From Phanerochaete sordida (Eukaryota > Basidiomycota > Agaricomycetes > Polyporales > Phanerochaetaceae), in NCBI GenBank assembly GCA_019973155.2, contig BPQB01000002.1, forward strand, positions 1,508,135 through 1,572,134: a stretch of 64,000 nt of DNA. The letters run 5' to 3'. The notes beneath the pieces were generated by a model. The model saw only the letters and a list, made by a program, of their open reading frames with translations, was not told the origin of the DNA and ran no database searches. Positions 10,730-24,226 of the stretch are shown piece by piece. The translations under genes were made by a program, and so were the position numbers. Numbering within the stretch: the stretch's first letter is position 1; every line of letters starts with the position of its first letter.

Positions 10730-13300
10730 ATGCCGTTCGAACGCTATATACAGTACAACCCGGACAATGGCGCACAAGGCACGGATTCTCAGCCGCCGCC
10801 GCCGTCCGCGTCGGTGTACGCCGACTATCCAGTAGCCGGCAGCATGTCCAGACAGGATCCCTACGGTTACGACCACTCCATCTTCTCACCCAATGTCCCG
10901 TTCCAATTCCCTCAGCTCGTCTTGGGGCCAACCGTTCCTCCTGGTGGTGGTATGGAGGTCCTACCCTCAGGCATCGTGAACCGCCAGCCCATCGCCACCG
11001 GCTGGCCGGCAGGGCAATCGTTTCGGTCCTTCAACGAGGACTCGTGAGTAATATGCTCGACGCGAATTTCATGTCGCTCATCTCGCACCAGATGTTTCGT
11101 AGCGCAAAGCGACAACTCGCTTGCCTCGGCTCTGGTCATGCCTCCGTACCATTCGCTACCACCGCCGAACGGTGCGGTGTCCGTGCACAACCCCAGTGAC
11201 CCGCCGGTGAAGCCTCAGCTTCCCGTGGTATACAACACCTCTCCGTTCAATGGTGTGTCTCAGACCCGCACACCGCTCAACATGCCTGGCTTGCCTGTCT
11301 CCGTCCCTTTCGTCCTTCCGTCCACTGCAAATCTTAACCTCCCTGTTTATTCCACCTCGGGCTTTGATATCCTGTCTCTTCTTGCCCGTGTCGCGACTCG
11401 CCCGCACCCCAAGATCACGCTCGGTCCTGTCGACATGACATGTTCCTTCGTCGTCGTGGACGTTCGGCGATACGATCATCCCATCGTGTACTGCTCCTCC
11501 ACCTTCTGTGAGCTCACAGGATACTCCGAGGAGGACATCATCGGACGCAACTGTCGGTTCCTGCAAGCACCCGACGGACTGGTAGAGAAAGGCGAGCAGC
11601 GCCTGCATACTTCTCCTGAGGCCGTCGCACATATGCGCAAGTCCCTTGTCGCAGACAAGGAATGCCAAGTTAACTTGATCAACTACCGCAAGAACGGCGA
11701 CCCGTTCGTCAACCGCGTCACCGTCATACCCATCCCCGGTGGTGTCAACAACGCCGTTCATGAAGCTGAAGACGTCGTCTACCAGATCGGGTTTCAGGTA
11801 GACCTCGGTGTTCAACCAGCTGCGATCTTGCAGAAGGTACGCGACGGAAGCTACATGGTCAATCACACCAACAACGTCGTGTACCCATCGCCGTTGACCA
11901 CCAAGGGCTTCGGAGCGAGCTCGTCTGCGACGGCCGGCGTGTCGAAGCAATTCCGAGCGCTATTGAACAAACGTGAATTCGTCCAGAGTATCCCCCTCAG
12001 CACGGATACTACCACTCTATCGCTGGCGCCCGAGGAGAGGCACGATCCATACGACGGCAACCGGCTCCTGAGCCTCATGCTGCTAGAGACTGCTCCGGAC
12101 GCCATCTTCGTGATGTCGCTCAAGGGTACCTTCCTATACGTTTCACCATCCATCCGACACGTATTAGGCTACGACCCCGAAGACCTCGTAGGCAAGGGTG
12201 TCACAGACTTTTGCTACGACGCGGACAAGGTCCCACTCATTCGCGAATTGAAAGAGTCCTCCAGCGGACCCTCAACCCAGGGCCTTTCTCCACCTAGTGC
12301 ACTGTCTTCCGGGCCATCCTTAACATCACAGTCGAGCGCGGACGATGCGACCAGTCAGCAGTATGTCAACGGCAAGTTTGTGCCCTCACACGCTGGTCCG
12401 CGCAACGTCGATCTCCTCTTCAGAATGCTCGCCAAGGACGATCGCTACGTCTGGATGGAGTGCAGCGGACGTCTCTACTCTGAGCCTGGCAAGGGCCGGA
12501 AGGCGATCATCCTTAGCGGTCGCGTGCGGCACTTGCCCTCGCTGCGCTGGGATACCGTAGGCCAGGCAGGGGGCCTCACCCCGTCCCGCATGCGCGACGA
12601 AGATAAGCCGGTCGAGCGCGAGTGTTGGGCCCTGCTCAGTGAGGGCGGTTCCTTCCTCTACGCCAGCGAAGGCGTGCGTCAAGTTCTTGGCGGCTGGGGC
12701 CCCGCTGAGGTCATCGGGCGGGCGCTCACGGAGTTCGTCGGCGGTGGGGACCAGCAGCTCGGGCGTGCGGCCGTCCGGGAGGCGCTCCAGCAGGTGTTCG
12801 CGCATCGCGGCAAGCCGGGCAACATGCGCAGCCTCTCGTGTCACCTGCAGCAGAAGGACGGCACCGAAGTCCCCGTCGACGTGGTGCTGTACCACCCTGA
12901 GGCAGACGAGAGCGCGTCCGCACCAGTGCACTCCGCCGAACGTCCGCTCGTGTGCCAGATCCGGTTCGCGCAGCACGTCCAGCCCGCGGAGATGGCGCAT
13001 CCATCCGCCGAGGACGTGTTCATGGAGCTCGACCCTGCGCGCGCCAGTGGCTGGCAGTATGAGTTACAGCAGCTCAAGTACGCCAACCACCGGCTCGCGG
13101 ACCAGGTCGAGGCGCTCGAAACTAGGATCGAGGAGAAAGAGGCGGATGTGCGGCTCCGAACGACCTATTTGCAGCGGTTTAGCCAGAACCCTACTGCGCC
13201 CCCAAACACCTGGGCTAACCACCTGATGACCCATGCCGTATCCCCGTCGCTGAAGCGGTCATGGGACGGTAACTTGACTCAAGGCGGTGGACGGACATAA
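10730..13300 (+). CDS. WC1: White collar 1-like LOV/PAS blue-light photoreceptor
   Basis: Blue-light receptor that binds flavin through a LOV domain and acts in the nucleus with WC-2 to activate light-responsive genes. Exons 10730-11043 and 11092-13300 join in phase (EDS-CFVAQSDNS), giving about 840 residues. The LOV domain lies around residues 210-330 with GRNCRFLQAP near 256-265; the cysteine of NCRFLQ forms the flavin adduct. PAS-B is around 430-560 (PDAIFVMSLKGTFLYVSPSI) and PAS-C around 615-725. A predicted coiled coil sits at about 757-800 (LADQVEALETRIEEKEADV). The protein ends without the C-terminal GATA zinc finger of ascomycete WC-1, which is usual for basidiomycete WC-1 (Dst1/Bwc1 type), where WC-2 supplies DNA binding. 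It looks intact. Confidence 0.93.
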
Positions 13301-13514
13301 ACCGCTAGAGGTCTTTTGATGTACATTTTTTGGTCGTCATGTATCGTAGGCACAACTTCACCGAGGTCTGTCACTGTAATATCGCTATCATGGACATCAC
13401 CAGTACGAGCATATTGTGTACATTAGATTACAGTTACAATCTTACAGATCTTGAGAGCTAGAATGTGCGAGGGATGAAAAATGCGGGTGAAGCTTTGCTC
13501 GACAGCGAAAGGCA
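13301..13514. other. Convergent 3' region
   Basis: Between the WC-1 stop and the stop of the convergent kinase gene. About 215 bp of AT-richer sequence, presumably both 3' UTRs. No terminator motif is claimed. Confidence 0.5.
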
Positions 13515-15248
13515 TTATGGTAGAGGCTCCGCACTGCTCGAAAGCTTGTTCAGGTGGATGTAAACGTCCGTTCCGAACCCGTCCATGGAGATCAACCGCA
13601 GGTCACCACCGAAGTAGCGAGCATACTAACCGATAGTCAGCGGAGGACCGTATATCTCAATGGGGAAAGGCACTCACAAGCCGGGATAGTGGCAGTCCGT
13701 ACCCGAACCCTGCCATGGGCGCCTTGAAGTCGCTTGCCTGGAAGTCCTGGTCGATGTTCTGTCCCTCCATCGTGGTATACATGTAGGTCCAGATTAGCGG
13801 GATGGCGCTTCGGGGGATGCCTCCACCCTCGTCAGATATCTTGATGGTGATGTCTTCCTTGCCCTCCACAACGATGAGCTTTATTGGCGGGAACTTGTCC
13901 TCTTGATCTGGTCCGAAGCGTTCGACGACAGCCCGCAGCGAGTTTTTGAGGAGCTCGAAGACGATGTGTGACAAGTGGCCGGGAACGTAGGGGAAGGACA
14001 AGTCTTTCGGGCAGATCAGCTGCACCGGCGGACCCTTGAACATGGCGTAATGTTCTTCGCAAACGAATCGTGCGTTCTCGATGGCTTCGTGAACAATATC
14101 ATGGACGTTCTGCACGATCATCAGGACGGAACCTCTCGCGGGGTACAAGGATGGAACGGACCGATCGTGTGCAGATGATCCCGACGTAGTCGGGGTGTGG
14201 CTGCAACGTGTTGAGAGCCACATCTAGCAGCGAGGCATTTAGAGAAAGATACAACGTCTGCATAGATGAAAGACTAACGTTGACCGATGAGGAAACGAAT
14301 TCCAATGCGGGACAGATAGAATCTGTCAAGCCATGACTGGACGTCGAGGTTGATATTCTTGGCTTTGCAGCTTCGTTTCCACTCCAGCACGCCCTGCGCA
14401 ACAGTCGTTACAGTAGGATCGTGTCGTTTCTTGATCATTTCGAGAGTTTTCGTGAACTGGCGGTTGTAGTCACGAACTTCCGGAGGCCAAGTAATGCCGG
14501 ACGTGTTCGCGAAATATCTTCTCCAACGAATGTCGGTACCTCACGCCACACATACGTAGAGTGATAACATACCTGCGCTCCATGGGTATCCTCATCTTCT
14601 GGTGCTTGCCATTCGAGCCGCTGTGGTTTTCGCCGTTACCGCTGCCGTTACCGTTGCCATTGAGAGAGTACGGTAGCGGCGCGTCCGGTGTCAAATAATC
14701 GTCGGAGAAGTATGTGAGCGAGGGATTAGGGGTAGACTCTGGCAGTTGATTTGGAGATGCCACCGTCAGGGCCTCTCTCAGATGTGTAGGCAGGCAGATG
14801 GCTGGAAAAGTGACGAGCTCCTGAAGTGAGTCATTAAACAGGTGTCGCGCGACTTAATTCCACTGCCGGCGCACCTCGAACGATTGAGCATACCAGTGCT
14901 TCACCTTTTGGATAGACGGCATGTTGCTCAGGTTGTGCGGCAGTTGGTCCAACTCCCGCACGCGATGCGCGAGTCGGATGGGGAGCTCCTCTGGGGGAAC
15001 ATCCACGTCAACCCGAGATTCGTCCCGGAGAGTGAGCACGCACCGAGGAGAAACTGGCTGGCTTTGAGCAGGGTGCCTTGGCTTGGATTCTGGCCGAATA
15101 GGACCATCTGCTGCAGCGAAACTGGCGAGGTCCGCGTGAGCGTGTGACGGAGTCATAGGTGAGATGCTGGGTACAGACCTCCGGTCTGCGGGAATGAGGC
15201 GAAGTGGTGTATCTTCTCCCACAAGGACTTAGAGATTCTGAACGACAT
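13515..15248 (-). CDS. Mitochondrial pyruvate / branched-chain 2-oxoacid dehydrogenase kinase
   Basis: Phosphorylates and inactivates the E1 subunit of a mitochondrial 2-oxoacid dehydrogenase complex. The start [23 protein letters not shown] joins across short introns to [20 protein letters not shown], then [20 protein letters not shown] and [10 protein letters not shown]. This is the four-helix N-terminal domain. A Gly/Asn-rich insert ([13 protein letters not shown]) follows. The C-terminal half is a GHKL ATPase: N-box [13 protein letters not shown]1 box [11 protein letters not shown], and G2 box [10 protein letters not shown]. It ends [25 protein letters not shown] with TAA at 13517-13515. 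At least six introns are implied. Pyruvate versus branched-chain specificity cannot be decided here; the sequence resembles fungal Pkp1-type PDKs. Confidence 0.9.
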
Positions 15249-15670
15249 GGCGGGGGGATGATGGGGGTCTTGAGTGATAGTAGAAGTCGCCGAGCATGTA
15301 GGTGAGGGAAGGGAGGAGAGCTGGCCGACTAATAACGAGCGGAACCAGATGCTGGGCCGGCTCTTCAAGAGGCATCGTGCGGGGCACCCGCGGGCGCTTC
15401 CCCATTGAGCGGGTAATTTCACGTGCGGGGCTGCCTGTTTCGGCCGAGGGCTGCTTTCCAGACACCTCCACACTTGCCCCGGCCGCTCTTTCTCCTCACC
15501 AGGGCCGATCTCGTACCCCGCGTTCGCAGCCATCATCTCATTACGCACAGCTCTCTAATGTAGCACTAGTTCGTACTCTTCCTACCGGTTGGCCACGCCC
15601 TGTGGCCACCGGACGGGGTATCCAGCTCCCACCCGGGGAGAGGGTATCAACGCGCGCAACGTCCCCCACA
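15249..15670. promoter_or_regulatory. Upstream region of the dehydrogenase kinase
   Basis: About 420 bp between the kinase start and the MAPK stop, both genes on the minus strand. It should hold the kinase promoter and MAPK 3' UTR. No coding sequence is supported. Confidence 0.4.
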
Positions 15671-17492
<1,822 letters not shown>

Positions 17493-19815
17493 ATGCTTGA
17501 TACCGACACGAGCCTCAAGGACGACAGTTCGCAAGACCTTTCGAGAGACTTCGATAAAGACAAGGAGAAGGAGAAGGAAAAGGACAAGAATTCAAAGTCA
17601 AAAGGTGCCCCAAAGAGTGCGTCTCCTCCCTGAACTTCTCTGGAGCGAACCTGCCAACATCGCTTTTGCTCTAGCCAAGGATCTGTCCCATGTCCCTTGT
17701 AAATTTTTCAAGGTCGGATCCTGCACTGCTGGCTCGTCCTGCCCCTTCTCCCATAACATCCTGGAGCCTGGCCAGCAGAAGGAGGTCTGCGCTTGGTTTG
17801 TGAAGGGGAACTGCAAGTTCGGGCACAAGTGCGCCTTGGCGCACATCCTTCCCGGTCAAAGCATGTCGATGGACCGCAAGAACAAGAAGGCTGCCCAAGC
17901 CGCTGCCAGCGCAGGCAACTCGTCAGGGCGGGAAGGTCACAGGTCTGGTAGATCTCAAAAGAGCGGTGGGCAAAGCTCGCAGAACGGGAGCTCAGGTTCC
18001 CGCAGCTCTTTGCTGTCTGGGTCAACCGCGCCGACTCGCTCACTCTCGTCTTCCCGTACTGGGATCCCCATGCCCCTCAAAGCTACGCTTTCACCGTCGG
18101 CTCCTGCTCCTCCTGTTCAAAACACAGACTTCGCATCGTTTGGTCTACCCGACGAGAGTAACAAGCTCCCTACCGCTCCAGCCCAAGGCCGACCAGCGAA
18201 CGCTGCGTTGGCAAATGGTGCTCCGGCCGCCTCGGAGTTGGAGGATGTCAGTAAGGAGAGGGTAGACGAGACTGGATCCGCCCGCTCTACATCTCCGGGA
18301 CACGCACGCGAGCGGCCGGGCTCCGAGGACATCTCTGAGTCCAATTTCATCGCATCCTCCCCTCGCTCGCCCGCTACCTCGCGACTGTCACAAGAGAACG
18401 GTCATATGGTGCCAGCGTCTTCTGGACTTCCCGCTCTGTCGAGCTCGCCTTTCTCCGCCCCAGGGCCTCAGTCAATCTACATGGCACACGAGCAACAGCG
18501 GTCGCTGGATTTCAAGAGTCGTTCCGGTTTATCCGCATCTCTTGGTGCGATGAACTGGGGGTTGGGTGAGGCCCAGAGCTCGCATGTGGGCCGCGGACGT
18601 CCCTCCGGAATGTACTCTCTGCAAGACGAAGTTGTAGTGGAGGACGGAGAGTTGGAAGAATTTATTCCAGGCTCCCTCTCGGATCTCTTGACACCGGAAG
18701 AGAGATCTCGACGCTTCTCCCGCACGAACATCGTCCGGCCTACTGCATCTCGCTTAGAGAGCGACACGGGTGCCAGGGATGTATCCTCCGATGGTCCGCA
18801 TCATCGTCACTCCCGCTCGGTCCCCGCGCCATCGCTTCTGCAGGACATACGCTCAATCTGGACAGACTCCGGCGACTCTCATGGCGCGAACGATCAAAGT
18901 ATCAATGGCATGGGCATGACTGCTGGTGGTTTGGGCAACGGTACGCCTAGTTCATTCCAAAGCAACTCTGGTTTCGGCGGACGTGACGATCCGATGGCCC
19001 CTTCCAACGCTTCCGCGGCTTTCCTACCAGGTCTTCACCATTATATGAACGCAAAATCGTCGCAGAGGCCTACTCTTGGATCCGGCCTTTCGTCCCTTCA
19101 CGCGCCCACGCCTACCCTGTCTTCATCCCTTCATCCATCGGCGTTCATACATACCAGTGGAGACGTCGCGTTCTCTCCACCTCGAGTGAGCGCGTTCGCC
19201 GCAGGCACCACCTTCGACGGACGAACATCCGACCTTTACCTGTCCCAAGCACAACGGCAGGCATCAGCTCGACCTATTCCCACTGTCCATGATGGTTTCG
19301 GCCACGACGTCGATCGCACCGCGTTCTCGCCATCGACGCGAGCGCTTCAAGCTCACGCCCCTGGGCAAAGCCTTCCGCAGGGCCTGGCCGCTGGTTATTC
19401 GCGGATACACGCGCTTCCACCTATTGCATCGCCTTCATCGACAGCAGCATTCAGTCCGGGTCGTTCAGTTGGGCTGTCGCCTGGGATTAAGGGGCAGCTT
19501 TCCGGTGCTGCTGTCGATTGGAGCGGTCCGTCACCCGCAGCCGAGCCATCCACCACTCCATCCGCGTCGGCCGGGGGCCTCGACAGCATGTTCTCACGGT
19601 TGTCGTATTCTGCGGCCGCTTCCCGTATGTCTTTCTTTTCTTCAGCAGTCCATATGCTTACTTCGTTCACAGGCGGGAGTAATGTACCTGTTAGTGTCTC
19701 CGCGCGGACAGCTACTGCTCGTGTCTGGCAAAATTCGCAAGGCGCGCTCAGTAGCCCTCTGAGCGGGCCTGTGCTTACTGGGGATGATGACGACCTGTTC
19801 AGCATGGACGGTTGA
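17493..19815 (+). CDS. Two-finger CCCH zinc-finger protein (Lee1-like)
   Basis: Exons 17493-17616, 17675-19624 and 19673-19815 total 2,217 nt, 738 residues, with phase kept at both junctions (APK-T-KDLSH; ASR-GSN). A short charged N-terminus (KDKEKEKEKDK) precedes two tandem CCCH fingers at about residues 46-90. Both have spacing C-x7-C-x5-C-x3-H: CKFFKVGSCTAGSSCPFSH and CAWFVKGNCKFGHKCALAH. The remainder is a long Ser/Pro/Gly-rich, probably disordered region containing an acidic patch EDGELEEFIPGSLSDLLTPEE. Such fingers usually bind AU-rich or other single-stranded RNA. The layout resembles fungal Lee1-type proteins, so an RNA-binding role is inferred from the family. The sequence appears intact. 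Confidence 0.87.
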
Positions 19816-20150
19816 CGACGTAATTTACATTGGACTGTACAACTGGTGGTATGATATTTCAGGGCCCGATCGGCTGTAGGAGTGTCAAACGCTCGTATTA
19901 GTAGCGAGCGGTGCGCGCGACCGCGAGAGGTCAGTACTAAGTATGTACTGAGGGCCTGTTCAGCTGCACTCCCAGGTAAGGGACGCCGTATCTTACCTTG
20001 TAGTAGTGTTGCCGCCAGCCGAGGTTGAGAGGGCCTCGAGGGTCGGAGTTTCTGACCTTGAGTGTCAAGGGCAAGGCCGCCCCGAGAGGGTGAGAACAAA
20101 GTCTATAGCATGGGAACGAGGCTACAGAGGGCGACCGAGCCCGAGGTGAG
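19816..20150. other. 3' region of CCCH gene
   Basis: About 335 bp with no supported gene. It marks the transition from conserved gene-dense sequence to repeat-rich sequence. Confidence 0.5.
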
Positions 20151-21239
20151 GTAGGACTGCAGACTCCTCACCGTCGTCCGTGGGGCAGTAGAGTCGCTCT
20201 CGTCTCGCAATGGTTTTATCTATCTTATCAGTATATTACTATATCTGGTGGTGTGTCAAATCGGATGACTTGGGATTTGGGCTCCTCTACTGCCCACGGA
20301 CGACTGGCACACATTGTTAAGCGCCATCAACGGCATGTTTGGCACAACGCAGGCCAGAGGTGAGGTAAATGCCTTTCGACCAGTAGTGGGTTAGAACAGG
20401 TACAAAAGGCGCAGGAGAATGTGCATAGCTGTGAACCAACCCTCGTTAATATTATCTAAACCCTCGAAGCAAGCAGTCTAACCCTCAACGTCAGCCCTCG
20501 CATGGATGCGACCGCAGCGGCCGGCCTAGGAGGATCCTATTGCGCAGCGGTGTGAGGACCGCTGCCGCCTGGAATCACAGTCACACTGTACGAGAACGTT
20601 CAGAATCTGAACCTTGGAGCTCATTCTTATGTTCAAACCCTCGTCAGCTGAGAGCAAGACGTCGCAATGACGAGGGAGCATACTGATCAGGACCCCAGAC
20701 AGCGGCCGGACCCGGTGAACCTTTCACCGCGATGGCTCTCGTTTCGCCCACTGAGGGTGTCCTAACGGTTCAAAACGTTTCTTGACACAATTTATGCCAT
20801 TCAAAGTACCGTTCCCTCTCCTTTTATATGCTGATAAGTATCGTGACACTTCCCAGCAGCTCGCGGCGTGCTGCCATCATCCCTCCAAGCTGTGCCCACG
20901 CGAGGGTCGAGGGTTAGCTGCCTTTTTTCGAGGGCTTGGACGCTGTTTACAAGGGTTAGTATTATATCATACGCTTCTTGTATTCTTAGCACGTCTATTC
21001 CAAGCTGTATGCAGCCGAAATTGCTCATGTCGCCTGAGGCCTGCGTTGTGCCGAGCGTGCCGTTGATGGCGCTTAACAATGTGTGCCAGTCGTCCGTGGG
21101 CAGTGTAGGAGCGCAGATTCACAGTCATCCGTATGACACATCATCGAAAAGGGTAATTCACAGATAAGATAGTAAAACCGCAGAGAGACGAAAGCGACTT
21201 CACTGCCCTACGGACGACGGTGAGGAGTCTGGTAGGACT
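20151..21239. mobile_element. hAT-like non-autonomous element with long inverted arms
   Basis: Flanked by an 8-bp direct repeat GTAGGACT (20151-20158 and 21232-21239). Ends match as inverted repeats: CAGACTCCTCACCGTCGTCC on the left and its complement on the right. Imperfect inversion continues inward for at least 200 bp. Both arms read inward with the same peptide (PTDDWHTLLSAINGMFGTTQ and PTDDWHTLLSAINGTLGTTQ), so the element is an inverted duplication of one segment that looks formerly coding, the left copy being frameshifted. An 8-bp duplication and ends starting CAG fit the hAT superfamily. No transposase is present. The left end has one extra G between the duplication and CAG. Confidence 0.75.
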
Positions 21240-23350
21240 TGTGTTGGTTCGTCAAGACGAACGCGACTACGCTACAAGAATGGTGAGCTATAAGATTACA
21301 TAAACATGCGACTACCTAATAGGGAACACGAGCTGTTACAGTATCTCCCCTTTTCCAGCTGATGAGCAAGGGAGGGATGAGCGAGCGAAGCAGCTACTAG
21401 GGATAGGGCTGTGAGGGCCGAGACGGAGCAAGGGAAGGAGTGCAAAGGGCAAAGGATACATGTACGTAAGACAGACCCAGTTCACTTCCCTTAGTATGTG
21501 ACAAAATGTGACATGCACGCGCGAGCCGCTCCGCAGGCGGGGCTGCCGGCGCCTCTGCGTCACACAGGCCACTGCCGCCTGTCAAAATAACACTTGCGAA
21601 GCCTACTCCTTGTCCATGGCTAGAAATGCGAAAAATACGGTCACGCAGATCCATTGCAATTAAGGCCTTTAATTATTCTGCACGACCAGAATATTTTTAA
21701 AAGGGTTTGAGCTGCCTCTGAATCGGTTAGACTTACCTCGACCGTCTTTTGGCCCAGAGCGTGACGCCCCAGATCACCTGATACTGATGGATGTGAACTG
21801 GGTCTATCTTAGTGCAGGGGACGTCATGATCGAAATCAAAGGGGAGCAAAACGAGGTGACGAGATAATGAGGACGAGGGCAAAACTAAGCGCGCAAGATG
21901 GTGACGAGAGCCTGTGAGAAGGCAGGGAGTCCGGGGACAAAGGTGAGCATGGTGCGCTGCAGCGCAGACCACATCGAGTCAAGTTCGAGGGGTGCAAGAG
22001 GTCGCATCACGACCGAAGCCATGACCAACGGAGACGAGGTGCGCGAGGTGTGTGTACGAGCACGTGGCGTGATGAGTTTTGTAAGAGGCGGCGTAGACCA
22101 AAGCCTAGCCCAAGGATTGAGGGTCGAGGGTTGAGGATGCACTGAGAGTGAAGGCAAAGTGGCAAGGAGTCCACAGAGGGCAAAGCGTGACGACAAGGGA
22201 GAGGTTCGAGACCGGCAATGAGGCCAGTTATGCAGAAATGAGGGGATGTGGTATGATGTTCGAGGGATGGCGGAGGCATCGAGGATGGGAAATGTCAATG
22301 GGGATGTGCCGAGGATGCTTGAAAAGCGTCAAAAAAGGGTCTTGAAGAACAGCGTAAAAAGCCGCAAAAATTGCGGAAACGCGAACGAGGTTTGAGCAAG
22401 CATCAAGAACGCTTGCCGGAAACACTACACGTCGACGAGAGCGCACCTCTGCACACCTCTTCGGAAGCTGGCGGGTGTGCGGGGTGTCTGCTTGCTCGAG
22501 AGTGCGTGTGCGTCCGCACTGCTCTTTGCAGGACTGCGAGCGGATGTGGAGCACTTGCTCCATACACGACAGCCCTTGTAAGCTACGGGCTGTTGGTCTT
22601 CTTCCAAAGGTTGCGTGCACAACCACCGAGGGGATGCGCGTCCTTGCTCGCTCTTTGACTGATGTCTACAAGCTTGCGGGACGGCGCTGCTTGTGTGAGC
22701 CGGTCCTTCGAGGACTCTGGACCCGGCTTGACTTCTCCAAGTGGGTGCGCACCTGTCCTTTCACCTCCATTCAGCCCATCTCCGCACCCTCGAAGGCTCC
22801 TCGTCCCCTCGTCCCCTATCCCCCTTTTTTCTGCCAAGGCCTCGTGAGTGAAGCAAAGCAAGACACAGGCACCTCGAAGAAACGCGAGTAGGCGAGTTTG
22901 AAAAGTTGAGGGACTGGATGTGGGGTTGAGGGCGAAGACTAGAGCAAGAGAGTAGGGAGGGAGGGTGGGCCATGATGCGAGGGGAATTGTGCTGGCTTGA
23001 GGGAGGTGCTGCGGCAGGTGATGACAGCGGCTGTAAGAGTTGGATATAATGGATTCCAAACTCAGGCGAAGGCCCTGAGTATAGCTACAAGTACAAGAGG
23101 AGAAGCTAAGAAATACGAGCGAGCCTGTAGTCCTTATATACTCTAACCCAGCCTATTACGTAAAGAGGGAGCAGCGAGTCATATGGGGCTATGGAACAAA
23201 AGAAAACAGAGCAGAACATGGTGACTAAGACTAATGGAACAGCGAGGAAGGGGATGGAAGAGAGATGCGAGATATTAGTAATACAAGGCAAAAAATGAGT
23301 CATAGTGATTGTAACATTAGGTCCCCATTCGTAGGCCAAGCATCTGTGAA
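21240..23350. other. Intergenic sequence, no supported gene
   Basis: Moderately GC-rich. A minus-strand open stretch begins at 23,059 and another covers 22,298-21,885, but neither shows a recognisable domain, and both have low-complexity Ser/Pro/Leu composition typical of chance frames. I see no transposon ends here. Confidence 0.4.
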
Positions 23351-23357
23351 GGCAAAC

Positions 23358-23640
23358 TAGTCCGTCTCCTTGTCGGCCTCGTCCTCAGAAATGTCGATGA
23401 AGACTGTATCCTCCGGCGGCAGGGTGCAGCGATGCTTCCCCTTGTGATCCTTCTTCTTGTTCTTCCTGATGCCCGACGAGGAGGCGCGAGCTCGAAGCGG
23501 GTCGTGGGCATCAGTGAAGAGGTGTTGGGCCATTCGCTGAAGCCGTGGTCGCGTCACGCTGGGGATGCTGCGTTCAGCAGGCTTAATTCGGAGCGCGTGC
23601 TTGCCTCGATAGCCCTGGAGGGAGCCGTACATCTGCAATA
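23358..23640 (-). CDS. Possible terminal exon of the dispersed DUF6532-like gene
   Basis: An open exon follows a good acceptor (TTATTGCAG, then ATG at 23,638). It encodes about 93 residues: MYGSLQGYRGKHALRIKPAE, PRLQRMAQHLFTDAHDPLRARASSS, a basic run RKNKKKDHKGKHR and an acidic tail DISEDEADKETD before the stop. It lies on the same strand and in order after the DUF6532-like exons further right, with repeat copies A and B in between. The donor at 34,606 is phase 2, which does not join this frame cleanly. It may be the real 3' exon, a separate small gene or a captured fragment. Confidence 0.35.
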
Positions 23641-24156
23641 ACTTGCGGTGCGTATTATGACTATTTGATGCTCAAATAGGTAAAAGTAGGTCACTAGGTA
23701 GGTAGGGCCAAAAATTGGCAGGTACGATTTCTTCATGACAGTGCACAAAACATGAGCATTCAATTTTAAAAATATCACATCACAACAAGATAATACAGAG
23801 AGATCCTATTGGTGCCATCAGAGAGCTCTTTGATAGAGCTATCCAATGAGCCATGAACAAGAGAACAGATTGTAAAAGTGCAATACGTAGCATATCATCT
23901 AAACTGTATGCAGAGCTGCAAAAGGCAAGAGAAAGAGCACTCAGATTCGAACAAAATATTAGAGCTAAAAGCTGTAGTTTTGGTATGCTGTACATATGTA
24001 AGTACATTCACTATAATCTCAGTCTTGTAATGTTGCCTGGTTATTAGCTATATTCATGTGACTGGCAAGTACACACAAGATAAGAAGAGGCAAACATTAC
24101 CTTCCAACTTCAAACCAGATGTGAGCTGTCTTGCTGCTAAAACTAGTTTGAAAGCC

Positions 24157-24226
24157 ATTCCAAGTAGTGTAGTAGTTGATAGCAAAGGTACTTTTCAGAA
24201 GGCTGCAGGTTCAATTCTGCTCAGGT
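24157..24226 (+). other. tRNA-like module (pol III A/B box-like) in copy A
   Basis: Contains TAGTGTAGTAG..(A box-like) and GGTTCAATTCTGC (B box-like) spaced about as in a tRNA. The same module occurs in copies B and C. The cloverleaf is degenerate, so it is not called a tRNA gene; it may be SINE-type promoter sequence. Confidence 0.45.

Noticed and set aside
11156..11950. Minus-strand open frame of 264 residues
   Set aside because: Antisense to the WC-1 LOV domain, which is unmistakable on the plus strand.
21885..23059. Possible minus-strand gene(s) with frames of 137 and 158 residues
   Set aside because: No domain, low-complexity composition and no convincing exon structure.
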